Shown here one piece after another: positions 44,502 to 52,696 of a stretch of 64,000 bases of DNA (positions within the stretch are counted from its first letter, which is position 1; every line of letters begins with the position of its first letter). The notes below the pieces were generated by a model. That model was not told the origin of the DNA. It ran no database searches and was given only the letters and a program-made list of their open reading frames with translations. Source of the stretch: Clostridia bacterium (GTDB taxonomy: Bacteria; Bacillota; Clostridia; Oscillospirales; Acutalibacteraceae); assembly GCA_017434855.1 (NCBI GenBank), contig JAFRUA010000076.1, forward strand, positions 1-64,000, in the 5' to 3' direction. The position numbers and the translations under genes were made by a program.

Positions 44502-45691
44502 TTTTGACCTCCTTTGAATGCGCGCAGGCTGCGCTGCAGAATGCCGTGCATCTGCGCGATCGCCACGCCGTAATTCACCATTGGTACGCCGGCAGCTTTT
44601 GCAGTGTTGATCCGGGTCTGCATCGCGGTCTCGTTGAGCATGCAGCCGCCGCAGTGGATCACCAGCCGGTACGCGGACAGATCGGTCGGAAACGTGCCGC
44701 CGCTGGTGAATTCAAACACGGGCTCGGCCCCGGTGTAAGCACGAATCCACGCGGGCAGCTTCACCGTGCCGATGTCGCCGCACTGGCGGTGATGGGTGCA
44801 GCCCTCGCTGATGAGGACTTTGTCGCCGTCCTTCAGCGAGGACAGTGCTTCCGCCCCGCGTACCAACGTGTCCAGGTCGCCCTTGTACCGCGCGAAGAGG
44901 ATCGAAAACGACGTCAGCGGCAGGTCGGGCGGCACCGTTTCGGCCACACGTTCAAACACCTGCGAATCCGTCACGACGATGCGCGGCGGCGTTTTGAGCA
45001 GCGACAGCGTCTGCGGCAGCTCTTCCGGCTGGCAGACAAAGCTCATGCAGTGGGCGTCCAGCACCTCGCGCAGCACCTGCTGCTGGGGCAGGATCAGCCG
45101 CCCCTTCGGCGCCGAGGCGTCGATCGGAACCACCAGCACCACGGCGTCGCCCGCTGTGAGCAGATCGCGCAGCAGGACCTTTTCTTTGGGACGCGCTGTG
45201 CCAAGGCGTGCCAGCGTTTCTTTCAGCGCATGGATGCCGTCGCCGGTTTTTGCGCTGACGTACACTTCGTTGTCAGTACCGTTCGGTACTACAGAAAGCA
45301 GGTCGGCCTTGTTCCGTACCACGAGGTATGGCGTCCCCTGCGCGCGCAGCAGCGAAATCAAATCCTCGTCCGCCGCAGTCAGGCCGCGCGTCGCGTCCGT
45401 CACCAGCACGGCAATGTCGGTTTCGCCGAGGACGCGCTTTGCCCGTGCCACACGCTGCGCGCCGAGCGCGCCTTCATCGTCCAGGCCGGGCGTGTCGATG
45501 ATGACCACCGGGCCCAGCGGCAGCAGCTCCATCGCCTTTTTCACAGGGTCGGTCGTCGTTCCCTTGACGTCGGAAACGACCGACAGCGCCTGCCCGGTTA
45601 CGGCATTGACCAGGCTCGACTTGCCGGCGTTGCGCACGCCGAAAAAGCCGATGTGCAGCCGTTCGCCCGAGGGGGTTGCGTTCAAGCTCAT
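44498..45691 (-). CDS. hydF: [FeFe]-hydrogenase maturation GTPase HydF
   Basis: HydF is the scaffold on which the diiron subcluster of the H-cluster is assembled before transfer to HydA; 397 residues. The GTPase domain has Walker A GVRNAGKSSLVNA, switch KGTTTDPV and DTPGLDDEG. The C-terminal cluster-binding ligands are visible in EGCTHHRQC and HCGGCMLNE. It lies 12 bases after hydG. The expected partner hydA is not in this window. Confidence 0.96.
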   Translation of the reverse strand: MSLNATPSGERLHIGFFGVRNAGKSSLVNAVTGQALSVVSDVKGTTTDPVKKAMELLPLGPVVIIDTPGLDDEGALGAQRVARAKRVLGETDIAVLVTDATRGLTAADEDLISLLRAQGTPYLVVRNKADLLSVVPNGTDNEVYVSAKTGDGIHALKETLARLGTARPKEKVLLRDLLTAGDAVVLVVPIDASAPKGRLILPQQQVLREVLDAHCMSFVCQPEELPQTLSLLKTPPRIVVTDSQVFERVAETVPPDLPLTSFSILFARYKGDLDTLVRGAEALSSLKDGDKVLISEGCTHHRQCGDIGTVKLPAWIRAYTGAEPVFEFTSGGTFPTDLSAYRLVIHCGGCMLNETAMQTRINTAKAAGVPMVNYGVAIAQMHGILQRSLRAFKGGQK

Positions 45692-45703
45692 AAGCGTCCT
45701 CCG

Positions 45704-47152
45704 TTAAAAGCGGAAATCGCGGCGATTGGAATGTTTGATGTCTTCGATGTGCTGCCGCGCGATCTCACGGACCTTTTCCTTCGGGATCTTTTCCAGCTCA
45801 CGCTCCACCATGGCATAGCCGATGGCTTTCGTTTCGGGCGAAGCGTAATCCTCCAGATATTCTGTCAGCGTCATCAGCGCGTTCGGGTGGCAGCAGTTGA
45901 GGATCTGACCGCTCTTGCACAGTGACATGAACCGGTCGCCGGTGCGGCCCTCACGGTAGCAGGCGGTGCAGAACGACGGAATGTGGTCGTTTTCCATCAG
46001 CCAGCGGACCACCTCGTCCAGCGTGCGCTGGTCGGAAACGTCGAACTGCTCGGTGTCATGCGGGCGCTCCTCTTCGGTATAGCCGCCGACGGAGGTGCGG
46101 GACCCGCCGCTGATCTGCGAAACGCCGAGCCGCAGCAGCTTGGCGCGGACGGCCTCGCTTTCACGCGTGGAAATGATCATGCCGGTATAGGGCACGGCCA
46201 GACGGATACAGGCCGTGATCTTGGCAAAGGTGTCGTCGTCGATCCCGCCGTCAAAGGTGTCGGGGTCAATGTCGTCCGCCTTTTTGACGCGCGGCACGCT
46301 GATCGTGTGCGGTCCCACGCCGTGCACGGCCTCCAGATGCTCGGCATGCATGATGAGTCCCGCGAATTCATACTTATACAGCTCCAGACCGAACAGGACG
46401 CCGAGGCCCACGTCGTCGATGCCGCCGTCCATGGCGCGGTCCATCGCCTCGGTGTGATAGTCGTAGTCATGCTTGGGGCCGGTGGGGTGCAGTTCAAGAT
46501 AGCTCTTTTTATGGTATGTCTCCTGGAACAGGATATAGGTGCCGATGCCGGCCTCTTTCAGCTTGCGGTAATTTTCCACCGTCGTGGCGGCGATGTTGAC
46601 GTTGACGCGGCGGATGTCGCCGTTTTTGTGGTGCACGCTGTAGATCGTGTTGATGCATTCCAGAATGTATTCGATCGGGTTGTTTTTCGGGTCCTCGCCC
46701 GCTTCGATCGCCAGGCGCTTGTGGCCCATGTCCTGCAGGGCGATGACCTCGGCGCGCACCTCGTCCTGGGTCAGCTTTTTGCGCGCGATGTGCTTGTTTT
46801 TGAGGTGGTACGGGCAGTACAGGCAGCCGTTGACGCAGTAGTTGGACAGATACAGCGGCGCAAACATGACGATGCGGTTGCCGTAGAATGCCAGCTTGAT
46901 CTCTTCCGCGATCTTATAGATCTCTTCGATTTTTTCCGGAATGTCGCATGCCAGCAGCACGGACGCCTCGCGGTGGGTCAGCCCCGCGCAGACGCAGCCG
47001 GTCGCGGTCTTTTGCGGCCGGGCCTTTTGCAGAATCCGGTCGATCAGTTCAACGTTGTGTTTGTTTTCCTCAGCATACGCGAGGGTGGCCTGAATCTCTT
47101 CATCGTTGATGAATTCTTCGGCCTTCAGGGATTTCGGATCATAAATTGCCAT
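45704..47152 (-). CDS. hydG: [FeFe]-hydrogenase maturase HydG (tyrosine lyase)
   Basis: Radical SAM enzyme splitting tyrosine to supply the CO and CN ligands of the H-cluster; 482 residues. The radical SAM cluster motif CxxxCxxC is NYCVNGCLYCPYH. The C-terminal auxiliary-cluster region has SFCTACYREGRTGDRF and a downstream cysteine in SLCKSGQ. The ATG at 47152 has AAGGAA 6 bases ahead; an earlier ATG at 47176 has no such site. Situated between hydE and hydF. Confidence 0.96.
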   Translation of the reverse strand: MAIYDPKSLKAEEFINDEEIQATLAYAEENKHNVELIDRILQKARPQKTATGCVCAGLTHREASVLLACDIPEKIEEIYKIAEEIKLAFYGNRIVMFAPLYLSNYCVNGCLYCPYHLKNKHIARKKLTQDEVRAEVIALQDMGHKRLAIEAGEDPKNNPIEYILECINTIYSVHHKNGDIRRVNVNIAATTVENYRKLKEAGIGTYILFQETYHKKSYLELHPTGPKHDYDYHTEAMDRAMDGGIDDVGLGVLFGLELYKYEFAGLIMHAEHLEAVHGVGPHTISVPRVKKADDIDPDTFDGGIDDDTFAKITACIRLAVPYTGMIISTRESEAVRAKLLRLGVSQISGGSRTSVGGYTEEERPHDTEQFDVSDQRTLDEVVRWLMENDHIPSFCTACYREGRTGDRFMSLCKSGQILNCCHPNALMTLTEYLEDYASPETKAIGYAMVERELEKIPKEKVREIARQHIEDIKHSNRRDFRF

Positions 47153-47179
47153 AATGCGTTCCTTCTTTATTTTCAAATA

Positions 47180-48220
47180 TTATTTGTCTTTTCGGTCGCC
47201 GCGATCGATGACAAGGGTGTAACCGATGGCTTCCATGCGGCGCTGCAGGCAGCCGCGGCACTGCGCGGATTCTTCACCGGTACAGATCTTGTTGTCATAC
47301 AGCGCATATTTTTTCCGCACGTCAACGGGCGACAGGTTCGGCATGACGACGTTTGCCCCGGCAAGGATGCCCTTTTCGCGCCCCATCGGGTCAACGGTCC
47401 CCAGCGCCGTGGTCGCCGGCAGCAGCAGCGTGGGATCGATCAGGCGCAAAATCGACAGCAGATAGCAGGTCAGCGCCGCCGTGCCTGCCGGTTCGTTCGC
47501 GAAGGGCGTGTCCTTTTGCGGAATGAACGGCCCGATGCCGACCATCGCCGGACGAAAGGTCTCGATGAACTTGAGGTCCTCTGCCAGATGCTGCGCCGTC
47601 TGGCCGGGCGAACCGACCATGAAGCCGCAGCCGACCTGATAGCCGATGGCTTTGAGGTCGCGCAGGCACCGCATGCGGTTGTCATAGGACATTTCCTTCG
47701 GGTGCAGGGCTTCATAGTGCGCCCGGTTGGCGGTTTCATGCCGCAGCAGATAGCGGTCCGCCCCGGCGTCAAACAGCGCCTGATAGCTTTGTCGGCTGCG
47801 CTCCCCGAGCGACAGGGTCACGGCAACGTCCGGGTGCATCGCTTTGATTTGACCGATCAGATCGCAAAGCACGCCGTCGGTAAAGAACGGGTCCTCGCCG
47901 CCCTGCAGCACCACCGTGCGAAACCCGAGTTCGTACCCCGCAGCGGCGCAGGCAAGAATCTCTTCCGGCGCCAGCCGATAACGGTCGCAGTGCGTGTTGC
48001 CGCGCCGGATGCCGCAGTACAGGCAGTCGTTTTTGCAGATGTTGCTGATCTCGATCAGCCCGCGCGTAAAGACCGTGGTGCCGTAGATCGCCTTGCGGGC
48101 TTTGACGGCGGCGTCGGCCAACGTCTGCGCCAGCGCGTCGGTGCGCTTTTCGATCAGCGCGCGATACTCCGGCACAGTCAGGCTGTGCGTTCGGATGAGC
48201 CGTTCGGCAAGGGTGTTCAT
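47180..48220 (-). CDS. hydE: [FeFe]-hydrogenase maturase HydE
   Basis: Radical SAM maturase that processes the HydG iron product toward the diiron subcluster; 346 residues. The cluster motif is ISNICKNDCLYCGIRR. Further blocks are VVLQGGEDPFFTDG and GCGFMVGSPGQTAQHLAEDL. The start overlaps the small regulator gene by 4 bases (ATGA), so the two are coupled. Confidence 0.95.
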   Translation of the reverse strand: MNTLAERLIRTHSLTVPEYRALIEKRTDALAQTLADAAVKARKAIYGTTVFTRGLIEISNICKNDCLYCGIRRGNTHCDRYRLAPEEILACAAAGYELGFRTVVLQGGEDPFFTDGVLCDLIGQIKAMHPDVAVTLSLGERSRQSYQALFDAGADRYLLRHETANRAHYEALHPKEMSYDNRMRCLRDLKAIGYQVGCGFMVGSPGQTAQHLAEDLKFIETFRPAMVGIGPFIPQKDTPFANEPAGTAALTCYLLSILRLIDPTLLLPATTALGTVDPMGREKGILAGANVVMPNLSPVDVRKKYALYDNKICTGEESAQCRGCLQRRMEAIGYTLVIDRGDRKDK

Positions 48221-48465
48221 TTGGCCGAAACCGCCGTTTTGACGCTGACGCCGGGCAGCGCGCCGATCTTTCCCGCCAGGGCGGAGATCGTATCCTGCGG
48301 CGCATCCAGCGCGATGGAAATGATGTTGATGTGTTTGGCATGATACGGCAGGCCCATGCGGCCGATGATATATTCCCCGTATTCATGCAGCAGGGCGTTC
48401 ATCGCCTCCACGGAATCGGCGTTCTCCACAATGATGCTCATCACAGCCACGCGTGTGTTTTCCAT
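48217..48465 (-). CDS. Iron-only hydrogenase system regulator (TM1266 family)
   Basis: An 82-residue ACT/NikR-C-like protein of the family that accompanies HydE/F/G. It reads MENTRVAVMSIIVENADSVE at the N-terminus and has the central block GEYIIGRMGLPYH. The ATG at 48465 follows GGAGG by 8 bases; upstream in-frame codons belong to the leader RNA. Putative regulator or metallochaperone; the mode of action is unknown. First gene of the maturation operon. Confidence 0.88.
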   Translation of the reverse strand: MENTRVAVMSIIVENADSVEAMNALLHEYGEYIIGRMGLPYHAKHINIISIALDAPQDTISALAGKIGALPGVSVKTAVSAK

Positions 48466-48487
48466 AAGCTTAACCTCCAAAAGAAAA

Positions 48488-48578
48488 TTGCCGCACCCTG
48501 ACAGATGCGGCAAGCTCCGCGCCAAACGGCACAGCATATTTGCAAAACGCACCTTTCACGCAGATCGGCTTTGCCGCC
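48488..48578 (-). promoter_or_regulatory. Candidate attenuator/riboswitch leader of the hyd operon
   Basis: Read on the minus strand, an 8-base hairpin TTGCCGCA/TGCGGCAA (48488-48495 with 48506-48513) is followed by TTTTCTTTT and then, at once, by the GGAGG of the first gene. This is an intrinsic terminator placed before the coding sequence. Further upstream GCGGCAAAGC (complement of 48568-48577) could pair, with one bulge, with GCTTGCCGC (complement of 48507-48515), the terminator's 5' arm, and so act as antiterminator. The fold matches no riboswitch class I recognise. Confidence 0.55.
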
Positions 48579-48601
48579 TTAGTGTCAGGATCAACAAGGA
48601 T

Positions 48602-48630
48602 AGTATACCACGGTTCAAAACGATATACAA
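48602..48630 (-). promoter_or_regulatory. Sigma-A promoter of the hyd maturation operon
   Basis: On the minus strand TTGTAT (complement of 48625-48630) and TATACT (complement of 48602-48607) are 17 bases apart. Transcription would begin near 48595, giving a leader of about 130 bases. Confidence 0.7.
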
Positions 48631-48653
48631 GAGGAAAATCAAAAAAACGCTGG

Positions 48654-48698
48654 TCTAAAAACGATTTTCTAAAATCCAACGTCTAAAATCTAACGTCT
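48654..48698. repeat. 14-base tandem repeats at the lipase 3' end
   Basis: Two units TCTAAAATCCAACG and TCTAAAATCTAACG (48668-48681, 48682-48695) are preceded by a degenerate unit at 48654-48667 and followed by a partial TCT. The array stops 2 bases before the stop codon of the minus-strand lipase-like gene and is AT-rich relative to its surroundings. Confidence 0.75.
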
Positions 48699-48699
48699 C

Positions 48700-49878
48700 T
48701 TACGCGCATCGATTCAGCATCGTCAGCATGTCCACATACAGCGGGCGGATGTTTGTCGTGACCAGCAGCCCGCCTTCCAGCGACATGTGGTCGCCGTCAA
48801 AGTCCGGCATGACATTCCAGACGCCGGGCGCGGGCGTGTCTTTGGTCCGGTCAAAGTCGGTCTTTGGGGCATTGAACGGCGCCGTGGCGGAAATGGTGTT
48901 GACCAGGCCGTCGTTCTTTTGCCAGCGTTCGTCAATGACATAGCCCTTTGGCGTGACGCCGGTGTAGGAGCCGATGCGCTTTGACGCCGCGCGGAACAGC
49001 GGCTCCATCTCGTCTTCTTTTGGCGACCATGTGCCGTCTTCGTTCTGCACCACCTTGGAGCACGGCAGCGAGAAATAATAGACGTCCGGCAGCGTTTCAA
49101 AGCCCTCGCACATCTCCATTGCGTTGTCGATGTACATGTCATACATGGCGCTGTCGTCTTCGATGCGGCCGTCGCGCAAAGGTGAAAGCTGCGACAGCAC
49201 CGCCACCACCGCGCGTTCCTCTGCCGTGGCGTTCGGGTCCTCTCGAATCTCGTCGCGGACACTGTAGGCCGTGGTGCCGTTCATCGGCGCGGCCAGCGCC
49301 ACAACCGCATGGACCCAGTCCCCTTTTCCGCCCTTGAAAAAGTCAGAGAGTTCATTTTCCGGCGTTGCGGCGCGCTCCGCCTCGCTGCCGGCATGCATGA
49401 GCTGCAGGAACATCAGCACCGTTGCCCCGCCGAAGGAATGGCCCAGCAGGTTGATCTTATCCGTTGCGCTGAAGCGCTTGATCAGCGGCCGGCCGACATA
49501 ACTTTGCCCGTAGCGCCGGTGATGGCAGCGCTCGGAATGCTCCTTGCCGTAGTCCACGCGGGTCCCGGTCAATTGGGCATACAGCTCGCAGGCGCGGTCC
49601 CAGGCGCTGGCGCCTTCGTTGACCGAAGCTGCCGCACAGTTGAAGCCCCGCGCGTTGAGATACTTCATCAGGTCGCCGCCGCGCACGCCCCAGTACGGAA
49701 ACATATCGTAATAGATGTCATACGCGCCCCAGCCGCCGAGGCCGTGCACAAAGACGTTGGTATAGGTCGTTTTAAATGAGTCCTTGTCCACCGTCGCTTT
49801 CGGAACGTTTGCCCACGGCATGACAAGCATGACGAACGACAAGATTGCCGATGTGATCTTTGCAAAGAGTTTTTGCAT
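48700..49878 (-). CDS. Exported lipase-like alpha/beta hydrolase
   Basis: A 392-residue secreted protein with a signal peptide (FAKITSAILSFVMLVMPWANV). The lipase features are the oxyanion segment NVFVHGLGGWGAYD and the nucleophile elbow LLGHSFGG (S148). The layout resembles family I.5/staphylococcal-type lipases, including an insertion rich in His and Arg (about 110-125) that may bind metal. It has its own promoter. Acyl-ester or lipid substrates are expected; specificity is unknown. Confidence 0.83.
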   Translation of the reverse strand: MQKLFAKITSAILSFVMLVMPWANVPKATVDKDSFKTTYTNVFVHGLGGWGAYDIYYDMFPYWGVRGGDLMKYLNARGFNCAAASVNEGASAWDRACELYAQLTGTRVDYGKEHSERCHHRRYGQSYVGRPLIKRFSATDKINLLGHSFGGATVLMFLQLMHAGSEAERAATPENELSDFFKGGKGDWVHAVVALAAPMNGTTAYSVRDEIREDPNATAEERAVVAVLSQLSPLRDGRIEDDSAMYDMYIDNAMEMCEGFETLPDVYYFSLPCSKVVQNEDGTWSPKEDEMEPLFRAASKRIGSYTGVTPKGYVIDERWQKNDGLVNTISATAPFNAPKTDFDRTKDTPAPGVWNVMPDFDGDHMSLEGGLLVTTNIRPLYVDMLTMLNRCA

Positions 49879-49907
49879 ATGCAGCCCTTCTTTCTCTCTT
49901 TTTCTTT

Positions 49908-49937
49908 ATTATAACATCGCGTTCACGATTTCGTCAA
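49908..49937 (-). promoter_or_regulatory. Sigma-A promoter of the lipase-like gene
   Basis: On the minus strand TTGACG (complement of 49932-49937) and TATAAT (complement of 49908-49913) are separated by 18 bases, about 30 bases before the ATG. Confidence 0.8.
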
Positions 49938-49994
49938 GATATATTCACAAAACATTTTCGATTTTCAAGCAACATCCCTTCCGGCAAACAATGC

Positions 49995-50021
49995 GCCCCA
50001 CGGCAGCATCGGCCGCAGGGC
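49995..50021 (-). terminator. Terminator-like hairpin after the GNAT gene
   Basis: A 10-base stem, GCCCCACGGC (49995-50004) with GCCGCAGGGC (50012-50021), formed on the minus-strand RNA with two G-U wobbles and a 7-base loop, just past the GNAT stop. The following T content is low, so it is moderate evidence only. Confidence 0.5.
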
Positions 50022-50026
50022 AACAG

Positions 50027-50392
50027 TCAGCAATCGCTGTATTTTGAAAGATCGGTGCAGAGATACTCGTATAGGCGATCCGCAACCGTAAAGCCCAGTT
50101 TTTCATACAGGTCTTTCGGCGTATCCTGCGCGTCCGCGTGCAGAAAGACAAGCGACCCTTTCGCCAGTTCTGTGACGTGCGAAAGCAGCGAGGTTGCAAC
50201 GCGGCGGTTTCGGAATGCTTCGTCCACAATCAGCCCGTCGACACAGGTGCAGCCCGCTGCCGCCGCGCTGTAGCACGCGCCGACCAGCCGACCGTCCATA
50301 TAGGCGCCGCAGTAATCCAGTACATTGTAAACGGTCGTTCCGTCGAAAAGCGGTGCGCGATCTCTGCCTCTGCAAGGCGCGTGATTTCCATG
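50027..50392 (-). CDS. GNAT-family N-acetyltransferase (frameshifted)
   Basis: A small GNAT-like protein of about 121 residues once repaired. The acetyl-CoA-binding region is VDGLIVDEAFRNRRVATSLL (R-x-x-x-x-A type), and DTPKDLYEKLGFTVADRLYEY is the usual C-terminal block. The start at 50392, after AAGGGGAG, encodes MEITRLAEAEIA and then runs out of frame near 50351-50362. Adding one base there joins it to PLFDGTTVYNVLDY and the rest. It lies 28 bases after the topoisomerase A-subunit gene. Pseudogene or indel error cannot be separated here. Confidence 0.65.
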   Translation of the reverse strand, partial: HGNHAPCRGRDRAPLFDGTTVYNVLDYCGAYMDGRLVGACYSAAAAGCTCVDGLIVDEAFRNRRVATSLLSHVTELAKGSLVFLHADAQDTPKDLYEKLGFTVADRLYEYLCTDLSKYSDC

Positions 50393-50420
50393 GCTGCTCC
50401 CCTTTTCGTAACCGCAGAAA

Positions 50421-52682
50421 TTATTCAAACCCTTCCAGCGTGACGTTGGTCTTTTTCATCGCGTCTTCGGCACTCAGCAGCGCGCCCATCGTGGGCAGCG
50501 TCTTGCTCTTGTAGCGACCGGGTTTCACAAATTCGCCGGGTACATACGGCCGCACGACGCTGATTCGGTTGCCGCGCTTGAGGGAGAAGCAGGCGACGCC
50601 CTGCGTGTCCTTGGTCGTCTTTGGCGAGATCATGGCCGTGTCCAGCAGCAGGTACCGCCCGGCCGTGGTCTCGATCACAACCTCGGTATCCTGCGGCAGC
50701 TGCATCATGCAGGCAAGCTCCGCTTTGTCGCTGTAGGACTTCACCAGCTTTTTGCGGTTTGCCTTGGTTGCGTAGGACGACAGCGTAACCTTGGCGGCTT
50801 TGCCGTTCTGGAACAGGAAGAGCACATAGCCCGCGTAGCGGTCATCCGTCACGGCGCAAAAAACGGTCGTTTCGCCCTCTTCCATGTCCAGTTTTGCCGG
50901 AATATAGTCGCCGAGCACACTGGCTTTGCTGTCGGCAAAATCGCTCAATTTTGCCTTGTAAACCTGCATGCGGTCGGTGAAGAACAGCAGGTCGCGGTTG
51001 TTGGTCGTCTCCTGCTGCAAAATCAGGGCGTCCCCCTCTTTCAGCTTTTGCTCACTGCTCATACGCAGCGACTGCGGCGTGATCTTTTTGAAATAGCCGT
51101 CACGGGTGAAAAAGACCGTCACCGGATAATCCGGCACCGATTCCTCCTCTGCTTCGTCCTCGATCGCATGGGTTGCCAGCAGATCGCTGCGGCGGTCCTG
51201 TCCGTACTTTTTGCTGACGGCCTCCAGTTCTTTGATGATGACGCGGCGCAGCTTGGCCTTGTCGCCAAGGGTGCTTTTCATTTCGGCAATGGCGGCTTCC
51301 AGGTCTTCAATGTCCTTGAGCCGCTTGAGGATGTACTCGCGGTTCAGGTGACGCAGCTTGATCTCTGCCACATACTCCGCCTGGGTCTGGTCGATGCCGA
51401 AGCCGATCATCAGGTTCGGCACCACCTCGCTCTCCTCCTCCGTTTTGCGGATGATGGCGATGGCCTTGTCGATATCAAGCAGAATCTTTTGCAAACCCTC
51501 AAGCAGATGCAGCTTGTCCTGCGCTTTGGAAAGATCGAAGCTGATGCGGCGGAACACGCTGCGCCCGCGAAAGCGAATCCATTCGATCAGAATGTCGCGC
51601 ACGCCGAGCACTTGCGGATGCCCGCTGATGAGCACATTGAAATTGCAGGAGAAGGCGTCCTCCAGCGGCGTGATCTTATACAGCTTTGCCATCAGCTTGT
51701 CGGGGTCGGTGCCGCGCTTGAGGTCGATCGTGATTTTCAGACCGTTTTTGTCGGTCTCGTCGCGGATATCGGTGATCTCTTTGAGCGACCCGGCCTTGAT
51801 GCGCTCGATGATCTTGTCAATGATCGCCTCGCACGTTGTGGTGGGCGGGATCTCAAAAACGTCGATGCAGTTGAACGCTTTGTCATACTTGTATTTTGCG
51901 CGGACCTTGAAGCTGCCGCGGCCGGTGCGATAGATCTCTTCCATCTGCTCACGGTCATAGAGGATCGTGCCGCCGCCGATGAAGTCGGGCGCGGGCAGCG
52001 TGTCGATCACCTCATGCTTCTGGTCGCGGATGAGGGCGACGGTCGTGGCGCACAGCTCGCGCAGATTGAACGAGCAGATGGAGCTGGCCATGCCGACGGC
52101 GATGCCGAGACTGACGTTGGCCAGGATTGTGGGGAACGTGACCGGCAGCAGCGTCGGCTCCTTCATGGTACTGTCGTAGTTATCCACAAAATCCACGGTG
52201 TTCTTGTCGATCTCGCCGAACAGCTCGCCGCAGACCGGTTCCAGCTTTGCTTCGGTATACCGCGGGGCGGCATAGTGCATGTCGCGGGAATACGCCTTGC
52301 CGAAATTGCCCTTGGAATCCACAAACGGGCACAGCAGGGATTCGTTTCCGCGGGCCAGGCGAACCATCGTTTCATAGATCGACGCGTCGCCGTGCGGGTT
52401 CAGACGCATCGTCTGGCCCACGATGTTGGCAGACTTTGTCCGCCCGCCGGACAAAAGGTTCATCTTGTACATCGTATAAAGCAGCTTGCGGTGCGAGGGC
52501 TTGAAGCCGTCGATCTCCGGAATCGCGCGCGAAAGGATGACGCTCATCGCATACGGCATGTAGTTGATCTCCAGCGTATCGACGATGCTTTGCTCAATGA
52601 TGTCGCCCGCGTCGGCAATGTGGGTGTTCAGAAGCGGATTCGCCGTGTCTGCGGGGCGGTCCGGCTTTTTTCGTTTTGCCAT
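50421..52682 (-). CDS. Type IIA topoisomerase A subunit (ParC-like)
   Basis: DNA-cleaving subunit, 753 residues. It shows SRAIPEIDGFKPSHRKLLY and the catalytic tyrosine in YAAPRYTEAKLEP, where canonical GyrA/ParC read AAxRYTE. The tower and coiled-coil region follow. The C-terminal part lacks an obvious GyrA-box series, favouring a decatenase (ParC-like) over gyrase. It follows the B subunit by 14 bases. Divergent from textbook ParC, so the symbol is left blank. Confidence 0.88.
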   Translation of the reverse strand: MAKRKKPDRPADTANPLLNTHIADAGDIIEQSIVDTLEINYMPYAMSVILSRAIPEIDGFKPSHRKLLYTMYKMNLLSGGRTKSANIVGQTMRLNPHGDASIYETMVRLARGNESLLCPFVDSKGNFGKAYSRDMHYAAPRYTEAKLEPVCGELFGEIDKNTVDFVDNYDSTMKEPTLLPVTFPTILANVSLGIAVGMASSICSFNLRELCATTVALIRDQKHEVIDTLPAPDFIGGGTILYDREQMEEIYRTGRGSFKVRAKYKYDKAFNCIDVFEIPPTTTCEAIIDKIIERIKAGSLKEITDIRDETDKNGLKITIDLKRGTDPDKLMAKLYKITPLEDAFSCNFNVLISGHPQVLGVRDILIEWIRFRGRSVFRRISFDLSKAQDKLHLLEGLQKILLDIDKAIAIIRKTEEESEVVPNLMIGFGIDQTQAEYVAEIKLRHLNREYILKRLKDIEDLEAAIAEMKSTLGDKAKLRRVIIKELEAVSKKYGQDRRSDLLATHAIEDEAEEESVPDYPVTVFFTRDGYFKKITPQSLRMSSEQKLKEGDALILQQETTNNRDLLFFTDRMQVYKAKLSDFADSKASVLGDYIPAKLDMEEGETTVFCAVTDDRYAGYVLFLFQNGKAAKVTLSSYATKANRKKLVKSYSDKAELACMMQLPQDTEVVIETTAGRYLLLDTAMISPKTTKDTQGVACFSLKRGNRISVVRPYVPGEFVKPGRYKSKTLPTMGALLSAEDAMKKTNVTLEGFE

Positions 52683-52696
52683 GCGTCGGCCTCCTT

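Noticed and set aside
45983-48343. A plus-strand open frame of about 786 codons opposite hydG and hydE
   Set aside because: Both strands cannot code here; the minus strand carries diagnostic radical SAM motifs and the plus product is Arg/His/Ala-rich without a family.
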